This document shows positions 54,751 through 64,000 of a stretch of DNA of 64,000 nucleotides, in pieces. The stretch comes from Melieria omissa. Taxonomy: Eukaryota > Arthropoda > Insecta > Diptera > Ulidiidae. How positions within the stretch are numbered: position 1 is the stretch's first letter; each line of letters starts with the position of its first letter. The stretch spans positions 806,001-870,000 of the forward strand of contig OZ020270.1 of assembly GCA_963971225.1 (NCBI GenBank), in the 5' to 3' direction. The notes below the pieces were generated by a model. That model did not search any database. It was not told where the DNA came from and was given only the letters and a program-made list of their open reading frames with translations. Both the position numbers and the translations under genes were made by a program.

Positions 54751-55843
54751 ATTTTAGAGCCTCGTGGAAGAAGGGGCATTTTCTACTGCCAGTGAGGTGG
54801 TTTACCTCAGCTTTGTTGCTCTTTGTGCACAACCGGCATTTTCGATCCTGCTTGCAGTCCTTCACTTTATGATCCTTACTGCCGCAGTTAAAGCAAGCGC
54901 TTGTGAAATCATTGTCTGGGCTGAGGCATGCTTTAGCCAGGTGTCCAAAATCCCGACACTTATGGCATTGGAGTGGTTGCAGCTTGGCACGAATTCGGCA
55001 CACAACCCATCCGATTCTAATCTTACCCACCTCGAGCAGCTTGTTTGCAACCCTTACCGGCAGTGAGATACTTGCCGTTTGGGTTCCACCATATGCTTGG
55101 CGGATTGATTTCAAAGCCGTTGGAAGAATATTTTGTTCACCCGTCTGGGACTCTAGCGCAATTAGAATTTCCTCTTTTGTTGTCACCTCGTCGATATATT
55201 TTATCTCGATTTGGGTTTCCTGTGTAAGCTTACGCACAACCGCGTCTTCTCCAAGCGCTTTTTTTACCACAGCCTCAAAATTGTCCGGTTGGCCAATTGA
55301 AGCAGCAGCTCACCTTTAGCCGTTTTTCGGACCTTTGAAACCATTTCACTCAAGTTTTTGGTTTCAGGACCGCTTTTAATGCTTCGCAGGATGTCCGCAT
55401 ACGAGCGACTTTCCGTTAGCTTTAACCACAATAGCATCAGGGCGCACTTTACTCTTCGGGATGCGCGTACGTGTCGGCACGGTTTTCCATTCGCTTTGCG
55501 CAACAGCACTGGTACCTCCATCTTTATTCCCAACCATGGGATGCGCAGTTTTTTGTGGCTCTTGTGACGCAACCTTATTTCCCACTTTTACCGCCGTATC
55601 CCCTTTCTTTTTTGGGTTCAGTGAAAGTTTCTCTCGGCCAGCGAAGAGCGCTCTTGCTCTTTTCGCCCCGTCGTTTTGTTTCTTCATTAATGACGAAGTT
55701 TGCGATGTTTGATTGCATTTCCGGTCAGCCTTGACCGCCTGCAATTCTTCAAATAGGGCTGATATTTCCGCCAGCACATCTCGCATCGGCTGGTGGATTG
55801 TTCTTCTCTTTGCTCCGTTCGGACCGACATTTTCCTCGAACAT
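54751..55843 (-). pseudogene. LINE ORF1 (Gag-like), frameshifted
   Basis: The ORF1 of the second LINE starts MFEENVGPNGAKRRTIHQPM (55843). Frame changes near 55380 and 55270 break it. The C-terminal piece (55270 on) has three zinc knuckles: CHKCRDFGHLAKAC, CFNCGSKDHKVKDC and CRLCTKSNKAEVNHLTGSRK. It is shorter at the N-terminus than ORF1 of the 3225-8603 LINE. The stop lies beside the hAT duplication. Confidence 0.88.
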
Positions 55844-55902
55844 GTCAGTTCACTTTAGCTAAAGGTCACTTTAACGGGAAGATGAGAAAACGGCCCTAAA
55901 AC

Positions 55903-56367
55903 TAGTGTCCGACCGAATATTCGGTTTCGGCCCAAATAAGTGGTTTCGGTTTCAGTTTCGGCCTAAAAATCGCCCAAAACCGAAACTTTCTAAAATATTT
56001 TAGACATTTAGAAGAGAATTTAGATGCCACCAATGTAAATAAACGTATTTTTTAGAATAAAATAATAAATTATTTAAATTTGAATATTAGCGAGTAAGGA
56101 ACGAAAGGGTGATTTTTTTATGTTTATGTTTTTAAAAAATGAATAATTTATTTTTATTAATAAGTATTTATTTATCTTATGTTATGTTTGTTTGTTTCTT
56201 CTTTATTTACTTAAAGTAAAATTCGTTTGTTGAAAAATGGTGATTTTGATGCTTGATGTGGTGATTTTTATTTCAACTAGAAAGTTTCGGTTTTGGCCGA
56301 ATATTAAAAAAAAAAACGAAACTCGGTTTCGGTTTCGGCCCAAAAAAGTGGTTTCGGTCGGACACTA
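55903..56367. mobile_element. 465-bp hAT-like MITE (TAGTGTCCGACCGAA)
   Basis: Inverted ends TAGTGTCCGACCGAA with subterminal GGTTTCGG repeats. Flanks CCTAAAAC (55895-55902) and GCTAAAAC (56368-56375) match at 7 of 8. TAGNG ends and an 8-bp duplication are typical of hAT. Non-coding. Confidence 0.9.
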
Positions 56368-56384
56368 GCTAAAACCCCTGTATA

Positions 56385-56882
56385 AATTAACACAACCGTT
56401 TTTTGGGGGATTTTTATTAGGTGCTATGCACCAACTTTATTATTTAAATTTAGGTGCTATGCACCAATTTCATTATTTAAATTTAGGTGCTATGCACCAA
56501 TTTATTTTTAAGTGCTGTGCACTGTTGGGTCTCTGGCTTAGAACTAAAACTTAGAACCTAAAAATCCGCGGCTGAAGCTGCGCTGGCTTAGAAATGCGCT
56601 GCGCTGCGTGGGCGGATGAAGGGATCCGATGTCAGTGCAGCAGATGTGCAGCTGCGCAAGCAATCCAAACATTTCGCAGCGGATCGCATAGCTGCGTGGG
56701 TGGATGCTCAGCGTTCCAGGAATTCATTGTTGTTGTCGGCGACTTTGCGCAATCGTTCACTGCGCTGATGTTAACTATCGCATAGCTGCGTGGGTGGATG
56801 CTCAGCATTCTAGGAAGTGCAACGTTGTCGTTTTGATGTTGTCAGCGACTTTGCGCAACTGTTCACTGCGCTGGTGTTAACT
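56385..56882 (-). mobile_element. 3' LTR of the errantivirus-like element
   Basis: On the minus strand it begins AGTTAACACCAGCGCAGTG after a polypurine tract ACGGGGGGAGT (56883-56893) and ends ...GTTAATT near 56385, as gypsy-group LTRs do. It contains three to four 33-bp repeats of AGGTGCTATGCACCAA (56421-56530, plus strand). It also has a ~94-bp tandem duplication of its own first bases (56685-56778 and 56779 to about 56882). Confidence 0.85.
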
Positions 56883-56892
56883 ACTCCCCCCG

Positions 56893-58354
56893 TTAAGACC
56901 GGGCGTCCTCGGCCGGTTCATGGCCTTGCGCCGTCTCACGTATTGTATTCAGGACGATGCTTTTCCTTCGCTGTCGTATGCAGTGGAGAATCAACCAAGT
57001 TGCCGCTACGCTTATTATTAGTACGGTAAATAAGCATACCCATGCTGTTGATCTTGTTTTGATTTCTCGGTGTAGGGTTGCGATGTGGTTTAGGTTCCGA
57101 AGATGTACGTCGTGCAAGTACGGGAGAGATAGTGTCACTAAATGCTCGGAGAAATGAATATCTTGGGCCATTGGCACTTCTGGAACTAGGCGCGTTTTAC
57201 GCTGCTGGTTCACGTAGGTTGCCCCATTTACCATCAACTTTCCTTCAAACGTTACCAAGAACGTGCCTGTTATGGTGACGGGTGGTTTGGTTCCTTGACG
57301 AATTGCCACCGTACAGTCGTTGATGATGATTACGCCGTCGTCGACCGCCTGAATGCTTGGTATGTCATGCGCGGATGTGGTTTGGCACTTAGCGGTGTAA
57401 TTATTTAACAGGTGCTGCAAACATGAGCTCTCGGAGTGATCCATTTTCCTGCAGAATGTAGATGTCGCCGCCACTTTGCAATTTTGCATCAACGTGAAAA
57501 CATGATTACACTTAGCTACTACATTTGTCTCTAGTATTATTGCTTTGTTGTTATGGACTACTGGGTAGATTACAGTTTTATTGCATACAAATTCGATTTT
57601 GGGATATTTTATTAAAAATAGTAGGTATAATTTCTTCGTTTTGCAATATCTTAAGTTTAGAATTTTGAATAATATCGCTTACACTTATATCTTCTGCCGT
57701 CTCAGTTTTGAGAATGCTCTCGATCTCTACGCTATCCAGTAATGCCGGATTTATTACATTCATTTTTCCCAGCATTATGGAGAGTGAGATGGCATCTAAT
57801 TCAGTGATTACAGCTTTGTTTCTACTAGTCATTAATTCAAATAGATTCATTCTGTCAGGTTCGTCCAGTTCTGTCTGCTTGCTTTGTGCTATTAGTTGGT
57901 TTACCGTGTCTGTGATTTTACTGATTTGGATTTGTATTCCCGAATTAAACTGTATCTGTTGGTTGTTTGCCTCTATTAGATCCTCCTCCCTCCTGCTTAC
58001 TTCTTGGAAGTCGTCAAAGTCAGGGGTGCCCGCCACATATTTAAGGGCAGTGCCGATAAAATTGAGGCTGCGGGTATGGCGATGATGCACCTTGAGTGCT
58101 GTCAGTCGTCGCGTTATCTGTTCACGATCAGCTACCAGGAGTTTCCGTAGGTGCGACCGAGGTAGTAGGTCAACATATCTCTGTACTTCTTCCGCTATAG
58201 CCTCAAAGGTGGATAGGTTTGTTGTATGTGTTATGTAGTTGTATTCCGAGTAAGTTGCAACCAAGCCATCGGTGATCGGTATGTAACTGGATTTCGAGTA
58301 GTCCAACAGGTCTGCAGTGAGTAGTGGTGGCAGGAGCAACCTAAGGGAAAACAT
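56893..58354 (-). pseudogene. Errantivirus-like env, frameshifted
   Basis: An envelope glycoprotein gene in two frames. The first (58354-57578) has a hydrophobic leader and a furin-like cleavage site (RHTR) followed by a conserved fusion-peptide-like start, then a helical ectodomain. The second (about 57590-56893) has Cys-rich ectodomain sequence, then a hydrophobic membrane anchor near 57045-56980 and a short cytosolic tail. A single frameshift around 57590-57605 separates them, so no full-length Env could be made. The leader-like start at 58354 may instead be preceded by a splice junction. Confidence 0.88.
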
Positions 58355-58527
58355 TATCTTAGATTACTTTTATGCACGCATGTTTTCCCGATCAGTACAG
58401 TTGTTCCCAAATCTCTAGTTACGGTCCTTTCAACATAAATTTTAGTGAATTTGTTTCCTATCCGTTTGTTTGTTCTGACGAAAACTGTATCCCCCGGCTG
58501 AAATTTCTTAGCTAATTTAAATTTGTT

Positions 58528-60096
58528 TTACCGATTTAACTCTTTCTCCTGAGCTGCGATGATTTTTCCTTTAATCTCTTCCTTAAGGGATTGCGGGGCT
58601 GAATGTATGATGTCTATGGGCCTGTAACCTGTGACCGAATGAATCGATCTATTGTATTTGGTTGTAGCAATCAAAATTAAATCCGTTGTATCATTTACAC
58701 CTTGGGTCAATTTTGTACATCTAGCAATTTCGGTCAAGGTGCTATGAAAACGTTCCACCTGTCCATTTGTGGTACTGTGGTATGGAGGAATGGTAAATGT
58801 GCATATTTGAAAATGGTTCATTAAAAGTGATTTTATGGTTTGAGAATTGAACGATTTCTCATTATCAAAAACTACGGTTTTCGTTCCTTTGAAAAAATTA
58901 AGAATTTGCAGAAGTGGTTCTTTTATGTCAACTATGGATCGTGAGACTACTGGCAAGACTAGCGCGAATTTAGAAAACTTGTCGATGCATGTCAGAAAAT
59001 ACGCTTTATCGGTCGAATAGATGTCTAGGTGGAGAATTTCGCCAGGATATTGTGGTATTGGAGTTTTCCCGATCCCGGGATCTGGGGGGTGACGCTGATA
59101 TTTGGCTTCGTTGCAGACCGTGCAATTTGATACGATCTCTTTTAATCTCTTTCGGATTTCGGGAAAGTAGTACTGTTCGAGAATTTGTAACGTATTTTCC
59201 CGCGCGGATCGATGGGCGCGGTTGTGTTCTGTAACCAGGATTTCCGATTGGTCATCCCGATTGGTCACGTCGGTGACCTTCCTCTCCGTATGGCGGAATT
59301 TCACTGATGGGAATGTTTTAATTAGTCTATCTTGAATTTGCCCCAATATGGGAAGGTCGCACAAAATGCCGTTAATGACATCTGGGTTAATTGCTGTTTG
59401 TAGAGTTTCGAAAAGGTTGTCTAATGACGAGAAGGTAATCTCGTGTCTAATTTGTTTTTGGAATAGAATTTTAACCGTTTTTGTGTCCTGCGGCCCAAGC
59501 TCCAAAACCAATTGGGTTCTGAAACAGTTAATGGGGTTTGGGACTGTTGGAATTGTTTGAGTTAGGGATTCTTCGCTGTGTTGGGTCATATTGTCTTCGT
59601 CTTCTAGCGTATTTATATGTTGTCTTGAAAGGGCATCTGCGACTAAGTTCTCTTTTCCCGGTTTATAAAAATATTTGGGGGAAAATTCTTCTATAAAGGC
59701 CTTCCATCTTTTAATTTTAGCATTAGGATTTTTGTCTGAAATGGCGAAGGTAAGCGGCTGGTGATCGGTGAAAATGTGAAGTTGTTTTACCCCATAGAGA
59801 TAGTTACGCAGTTTTTGGAGAGCCCACACGATTGCCAACAACTCCCGTTCATTGGTTGCATAGTTCTCCTCACTGCTGTTTAGGGTCCTGGATATCATCA
59901 TGAGAGGTCGGCCATTTTGGGACAAAACGGCACCAAGAGCGTGCGAGGATGCATCCGTGGTGAGGTCGAACGGTTTGTCGAAATTTGGGTACAGGAGCAG
60001 CACTTCTTCGGAGGCAAGAATCTTTTTGATTCTTGTAAAAGCTGCGACAGCGTCCGCATCCAATTCGATTGCGACCTTTTTCGATTGGCTAGCACT
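58528..60096 (-). pseudogene. Errantivirus-like pol: RNase H and integrase
   Basis: The open frame carries the end of the RT connection, RNase H (LTTDASSHALGAVLSQ, NERELLAIVWALQ, FTDHQPLTF), the integrase zinc-binding domain (HNRAHRSARENT through CTVCNEAK) and the catalytic core (HLDIYSTDKAYFLTCIDKFS; the second Asp in VVFDNEKSF; the Glu in NGQVERFH). It has no internal stops, so this part could encode folded domains. It is separated from the upstream RT by the Tc3-like transposon at 60099-61737, inserted at a TA within the pol frame; on either side the same frame is readable. Confidence 0.9.
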
Positions 60097-60098
60097 TA

Positions 60099-61737
60099 CA
60101 CTCCCGGCCACCAGAATAGGTTCACATTTTTTTCTGGTGGAAAATGAGTAGTGTTCTTACAAAACACAGATTTACCTCATTTATTGGTATCAAGATGTTC
60201 AAGGCATCTATTGTGAACCTACCTGTACAAAACACAATTTGACATTTATTTCATTTTTTGTTTTTAGCCCACTTTTGTAAAGTGAGCCCCAAAACAGAGT
60301 ACATTTTAGTGGGTCACCAGAATAGGTTCACATTCAAAATCGCTGCTTTTTTGGCGAATAACGGGACTTTTGGGAGCAAAACCAAATTTGATCATTCCAT
60401 TAAATGTTTTTCTTAACGTTTGTATGAAAATGGGTCACGGAAAAGCTCTAACTTCCGAAGAAATCGCCCAAATTTAAGTGCTTGAAAGCGAAAATTATTC
60501 TTTGCATAAAATAGCGTTTAAAATAAACAGAAGTCAAAATGTGGTGAGCAATTATTTGCGAAATAAAAGCACTAATGGAAAAAACATGAAAGGCTGCACG
60601 CATTCGGTGACAACGTCTGCAGACAAGCGTGCCATACTGCGATGTGCTTCATATTCCGCTGACTCAGTTGCCAAAATCAAGGCTAAAACTGGACTTTCTG
60701 CAAGCTATTCTACTATCAAACGTGTCATTCGGAATGTCCCCACCCTAAAAAGAAAAAAAACTGCAAAAAGAACCACCGCTAACTGCTCAGCGCCAAGAAA
60801 ACCGTTTGGAATTTCGCAGAAATCATATGGCATGGAAAGACAAATGGAAGTACGTCGAGTTTTCGGGCGAAAAACAGTTTAATCTTGATGGACTCGATGA
60901 ATACAATTTGTATTTCCATGACCTTAGAAAAAAGGAACGCTTTTTAACACGCCACCACGGTTGAGAAGGTGGAATTATGGTATGGGGAGCGATTTCCTAC
61001 TACGGATCTGTCAAGCTGAAATTTCAAACAGCCAGAATGGCGGTAATGGGCTATAAAACCATGCTTGAGAGAGTTTTTCCACAACTGTCTGACTTGTTTG
61101 GTCCTATTAAGTGGATATTCCAGCAGGACAATGCACCCATCCATACTTTACGGGTCGTGAAGCAGTGGTTGATGCAGCAAAACTTTGATCAGCTGGAGCG
61201 GGCCCCCTATTCTCCTGATTTTAATATCATTGAAAACGTATGGGGATGGTTGGTGGGGAAGGTCTATGCCTTCGGACGCCAGTTCGACAACAAGGATGAA
61301 CTTATTGGTGCCATTGAAGCAGCGTGGGAGACTATTTCTCTAGATTTAATTAAGTCTTTATACGAGTCAATGTTGACGCGAACTTTTGAAGCCATACTAA
61401 ATAAAGGTGGCCATACTCGCTTTTAAAATCAATAAATTTAAGTGTTGTTTACCAAACAGTCCATTTAATTTGCATTTACCACTGTTTCAATCTTAATTTT
61501 CAGAGTGAACCTATTCTGGTGGCCCACTAAAATGTACTCAGTTTTGGGGTTCACTTTACAAAAGTGGGCCAAAAAAGAAAAATGAAATAAATGTCAAATT
61601 GTGTTTTGGACAGGTAGGTTCACAATAGATGCCTTGAACATCTTGATACCAATAAATGAGGTAAAACTGTGTTTTGTAAGAACACTACTCATTTTCCTCC
61701 AGAAAAAAATGTGAACCTATTCTGGTGGCTCGGAGTG
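60099..61737 (+). mobile_element. Tc3/Tc1-like transposon in pol, 1,639 bp
   Basis: Flanked by TA (60097-60098, 61738-61739). Inverted arms of about 230 bp start CACTCCCGGCCACCAGAATA and CACTCCGAGCCACCAGAATA. CACCAGAATAGGTTCAC occurs twice in each arm (outer and inner), the IR/DR organisation. A single transposase gene lies between the arms (60430-61426, broken). Confidence 0.93.
60430..61426 (+). pseudogene. Tc3-like transposase, several lesions
   Basis: Starts at ATG 60430 (MGHGKALTSEEIAQI), then an in-frame TAA at 60475. The first helix-turn-helix (HKIAFKINRSQNVVSNYLRN) and second (SASYSTIKRVIRNVP) DNA-binding domains follow. A frame change near 60800 leads into NHMAWKDKWKYVEF and the first catalytic site, where the usual SDE is SGE (Asp replaced by Gly). 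A TGA near 60963 precedes the GGIMVWGAISYYG segment. The rest (60977-61426) is open with QQDNAPIHT and YSPDFNIIENVWG, the second Asp and the Glu of DD34E. Inactive. Confidence 0.92.
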
Positions 61738-61739
61738 TA

Positions 61740-62794
61740 TGTTGCCATTTTCTCCCCGCAGGATTTGTGTAAGTGGTTTAGTGATTTGGGCATAATCCCT
61801 TACAAAGCGGCGATAGTAGCCGCACAACCCAAGGAAGGACCGTAGGGCGCGGAGGGTTTTGGGTATTTCGTAGTTCACGATTGCCTTGATTGTCGACAGA
61901 ATTCGTACTTTCCATTATTAACGGAGAATGCGGTCTTCTCCCTGTCTTTTTCAGCCAATTTAATTTGGTGGAATCCAGATTTAAGGTCTAGCGTAGTGTA
62001 GTAGGTGCAATTGCCTAGATTTGCCAAAATGACGGACGTGTCCGGAATTGGGTATCTGTCACTTATGGTTTTCTCATTCAGTTTCCTGAAGTCAATGACC
62101 AAACGCATTTTCCTCTTCCCGTCTTCGTCAACGCCTTTTTTGTCCACAACCCATATTGGGTTATTAAATGGTGATCGGGACGGTCGTATAATGCCGGTAC
62201 TAAGACGGTCCGCAACCTCCCTGTTGACGAACTCTGCTACGGCCATGGGGTAGGGATACGATTTCGAATAGACTGGTTCGTCATCCGAAGTTCGGATGGT
62301 TGCAATAACTTTTGTATTGTAAGGTAGGGATTGTGTAGGGTCGGCGAACACCTCTTTCCGGGTTTTGATCATGTGTGAAAACTTTCCTTTGAGCTCAAGG
62401 GGTACAGTTTCGCTATCGATTACGATATGATTGATTTCGCCAGAATAAAGGTAGAGCAATTTTTCTTGACCGCCATTGTAATAAAGGATACCCTTTTTGA
62501 CATCGAGTCTAGCGCCGATCGCCCGCAAAAGGTTAAAGCCTATTATTCCGTCAAAAGATTTAAGGTGTGGCAAAATAAAGAAAGGGGTGGTTATTTGAAA
62601 AATGTTTATGATACACTGAAGTTCGATTTTTGTCTCGCCGTGGATTGATTTTACCAAGAATGGGTTCGTCACGGGCTTCACTGCCTTTAGTATGTCCAAG
62701 TCCTTCACATAGTTTCCCGTTGCGCCGGTGTCGATCAACAGTTTATGTTCTCTCCCCCCTAACGTTCTTGTGATGTAAGGTAGGAGGGATTCGC
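61740..62794 (-). pseudogene. Errantivirus-like protease and reverse transcriptase, internal deletion
   Basis: The retropepsin region shows DTGATGNYV and FDGIIGFNLLRAIGA. RT follows with NNPIWVVDKKG, RLVIDFRKLNEKTISDRYPI and YYTTLDLKSGFHQIKLAEKD (the first catalytic Asp) to FSVNNGKYEF near 61890. There the sequence jumps: the catalytic YxDD block is missing and the RT thumb/connection (TLRALRSFLGLCGYYRRFV) resumes at 61868 in another frame. It is a deletion of several hundred bp by comparison with the family. The left side abuts the palindrome insertion at 62799. Confidence 0.9.
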
Positions 62795-62798
62795 CCCT

Positions 62799-63869
62799 GG
62801 GTCAAATTTTCTCAAGTGGGCCACTTTAAAATCGATGGTCTCAGTTTTCGTTGATCAATACGGTTTTCGATCGGCTTGGAGGTAAAAACGACACCCCAAA
62901 AATAATTTTGAAAAAAAATGTTTTTTTCATTAGTTATTTACAGTTAAAGTTTTTGATCATGTTTTTTTCAAAAATTCATAACTCACGAACGGTTTATCGG
63001 AACTCAACGTTTTCTACATCAAAATTTTTGTCAATTAATATACTTTGCCATGAAAAAATCTTTCTTCACAAAAAAATTATTGTTTAGCTGAAAAATCCTA
63101 TTTGTTGTAAATAATTGGAAATTAATGAAACTTCTCCGCCAGCGAGAAAATTTTGACACATTTCATTCAATTCTACAATCCCTTACAAAAATTTTGGTGA
63201 AAAAAAAGTCATTATTTTGCATTAGGTCAAAAGTTATACATGTTTTTGTGACCGCGCTCCTACCTCTAGCGCTGGAAAAGCACATATTGACGCGCGCGCG
63301 CTTAGTCATCGTGTCACACGATGACGATTCGGTCACACGATGACGATTCGGTCACACGATAACTAAGCGCGCGCGCGTCAATATGTGCTTTTCCAGCGCT
63401 AGAGGTAGGAGCGCGGTCACAAAAACATGTATAACTTTTGACCTAATGCAAAATAATGACTTTTTTTTCACCAAAATTTTTGTAAGGGATTGTAGAATTG
63501 AATGAAATGTGTCAAAATTTTCTCGCTGGCGGAGAAGTTTCATTAATTTCCAATTATTTACAACAAATAGGATTTTTCAGCTAAACAATAATTTTTTTGT
63601 GAAGAAAGATTTTTTCATGGCAAAGTATATTAATTGACAAAAATTTTGATGTAGAAAACGTTGAGTTCCGATAAACCGTTCGTGAGTTATGAATTTTTGA
63701 AAAAAACATGATCAAAAACTTTAACTGTAAATAACTAATGAAAAAAACATTTTTTTTCAAAATTATTTTTGGGGTGTCGTTTTTACCTCCAAGCCGATCG
63801 AAAACCGTATTGATCAACGAAAACTGAGACCATCGATTTTAAAGTGGCCCACTTGAGAAAATTTGACCC
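62799..63869. mobile_element. 1,071-bp near-perfect palindrome (508-bp arms)
   Basis: 62799-63306 and 63362-63869 are inverted copies of exactly the same length, apparently identical or nearly so by inspection; the same peptide frames appear in both. The 55-bp centre holds 19-bp repeats TCACACGATGACGATTCGG. The tips read GGGTCAAATTTTCTCAAGTG. CCCT lies on both sides (62795-62798, 63870-63873). It interrupts the gag-protease boundary of the retroviral element. The arms contain no recognised protein. Fold-back class, superfamily unknown. Confidence 0.93.
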
Positions 63870-63873
63870 CCCT

Positions 63874-64000
63874 AAAAAATTCACTTCATCTGAAACTTCC
63901 GAATAGCTCTGCTCGTTCGAGTCATAGTCCAAATTGACTTCCGGTTCGTTATGATTGTCATAACGCTCCTCCCCTAAATTTTGCTCGTTCGTAATGTCCT
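63874..64000 (-). pseudogene. Errantivirus-like gag, C-terminal end (cut by window edge)
   Basis: The minus strand is open across the remaining sequence with an acidic, Asn/Asp/Glu-rich segment (NEPEVNLDYDSNEQSYSEVS), typical of the end of gag just before protease. The palindrome insertion follows directly. The upstream part lies outside the window. Confidence 0.6.

Larger units (their letters stand above)
50156..55894 (-). mobile_element. Second R1-clade LINE, degenerate
   Basis: Same organisation as the LINE at 3225-8603, on the minus strand: poly(A) tail (poly-T 50156-50165), a similar 3' UTR (gatggaaagcatcgaaagcc), ORF2, then ORF1. The proteins are clearly diverged, so it is a related family, not the same one. 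A 1,492-bp hAT MITE (53251-54742) sits at the ORF1/ORF2 junction. I found no matching target duplication; the 5' border near 55894 is uncertain because another MITE begins there. Confidence 0.9.
56385..64000 (-). mobile_element. Errantivirus-like (gypsy group) endogenous retrovirus, 3' part
   Basis: A minus-strand element running off the right window edge. Order from the right: gag end (63874-64000), a palindrome insertion, protease and RT (62794-61875), RT end (61868-61740), a Tc3-like insertion, RNase H and integrase (60096-58528), env (58354-56893), 3' LTR (56882-56385). A Ty3/gypsy pol plus an env gene is the errantivirus layout. It is defective: RT centre deleted, env frameshifted, two insertions. 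The 5' LTR and most of gag are outside the window. Confidence 0.93.

Noticed and set aside
56421..56530. CRISPR-like array (33-bp repeats)
   Set aside because: The repeats are directly tandem without unique spacers and lie in a retroviral LTR of a eukaryote.
62851..63817. Duplicate 78- and 63-72-codon frames in the palindrome as genes
   Set aside because: They are the same sequence read from both arms, AT-rich with no domain. The duplication reflects the palindrome.

Overview
The window is eukaryotic, almost certainly from a brachyceran fly (a tephritid-like fruit fly is my best guess, an inference). Evidence: four spliced exons whose product closely resembles the Drosophila neprilysin Nep1, plus dipteran transposon families (mariner, Tc1/Tc3, BEL, Ty3/gypsy, R1-type LINE, hAT, Transib, Helitron). 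There are no bacterial operons, ribosome-binding sites, tRNAs or rRNAs. Nearly all remaining sequence is transposable elements (TEs), often nested two or three deep. Where possible I fixed element borders from target-site duplications (TSDs).

1-15.5 kb: on the minus strand, a BEL/Pao LTR and broken gag. A mariner follows (1639-8663) that was split by a 434-bp MITE and by a nearly complete 5.4-kb R1-type LINE with a perfect 15-bp TSD. Next come a non-autonomous Helitron carrying two satellite arrays (8683-11337), a tRNA-derived SINE, a LINE 3' fragment and a P-element-like relic. Two BEL-type leaders meet head to head at 14.9-15.5 kb.

15.5-26 kb: a decayed plus-strand BEL gag, several MITEs, a truncated Tc1-like element, and a second P-like relic holding SINEs. 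One of these SINEs contains a Transib-like element with a CGGCG TSD.

25.8-31 kb: a minus-strand Ty3/gypsy element with 245-bp LTRs and a CACT TSD, interrupted by a hAT MITE and a Harbinger-like MITE. Its integrase core is missing.

32-41 kb: the host gene. Exons at 32080-32196, 32440-32596, 40152-40260 and 40332 to about 40650 (plus strand) encode the N-terminal cytosolic tail, the membrane anchor and the start of an M13 metallopeptidase ectodomain. The 7.6-kb second intron is packed with hAT MITEs and fold-back elements. The remaining catalytic exons are not in the window, so the next intron would be longer than 23 kb.

41-56 kb: a rosa-type mariner fragment, a BEL solo LTR split by a TTAA-flanked MITE, a fold-back element, a 776-bp hAT MITE, a short LTR element that hosts a second mariner, and a second, degenerate R1-type LINE with two nested MITEs.

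56-64 kb: a defective gypsy/errantivirus-like endogenous retrovirus with gag end, protease, RT, RNase H, integrase, env and 3' LTR on the minus strand. It is broken by frameshifts, an RT deletion, a Tc3-like transposon and a 1,071-bp palindrome with two 508-bp arms.
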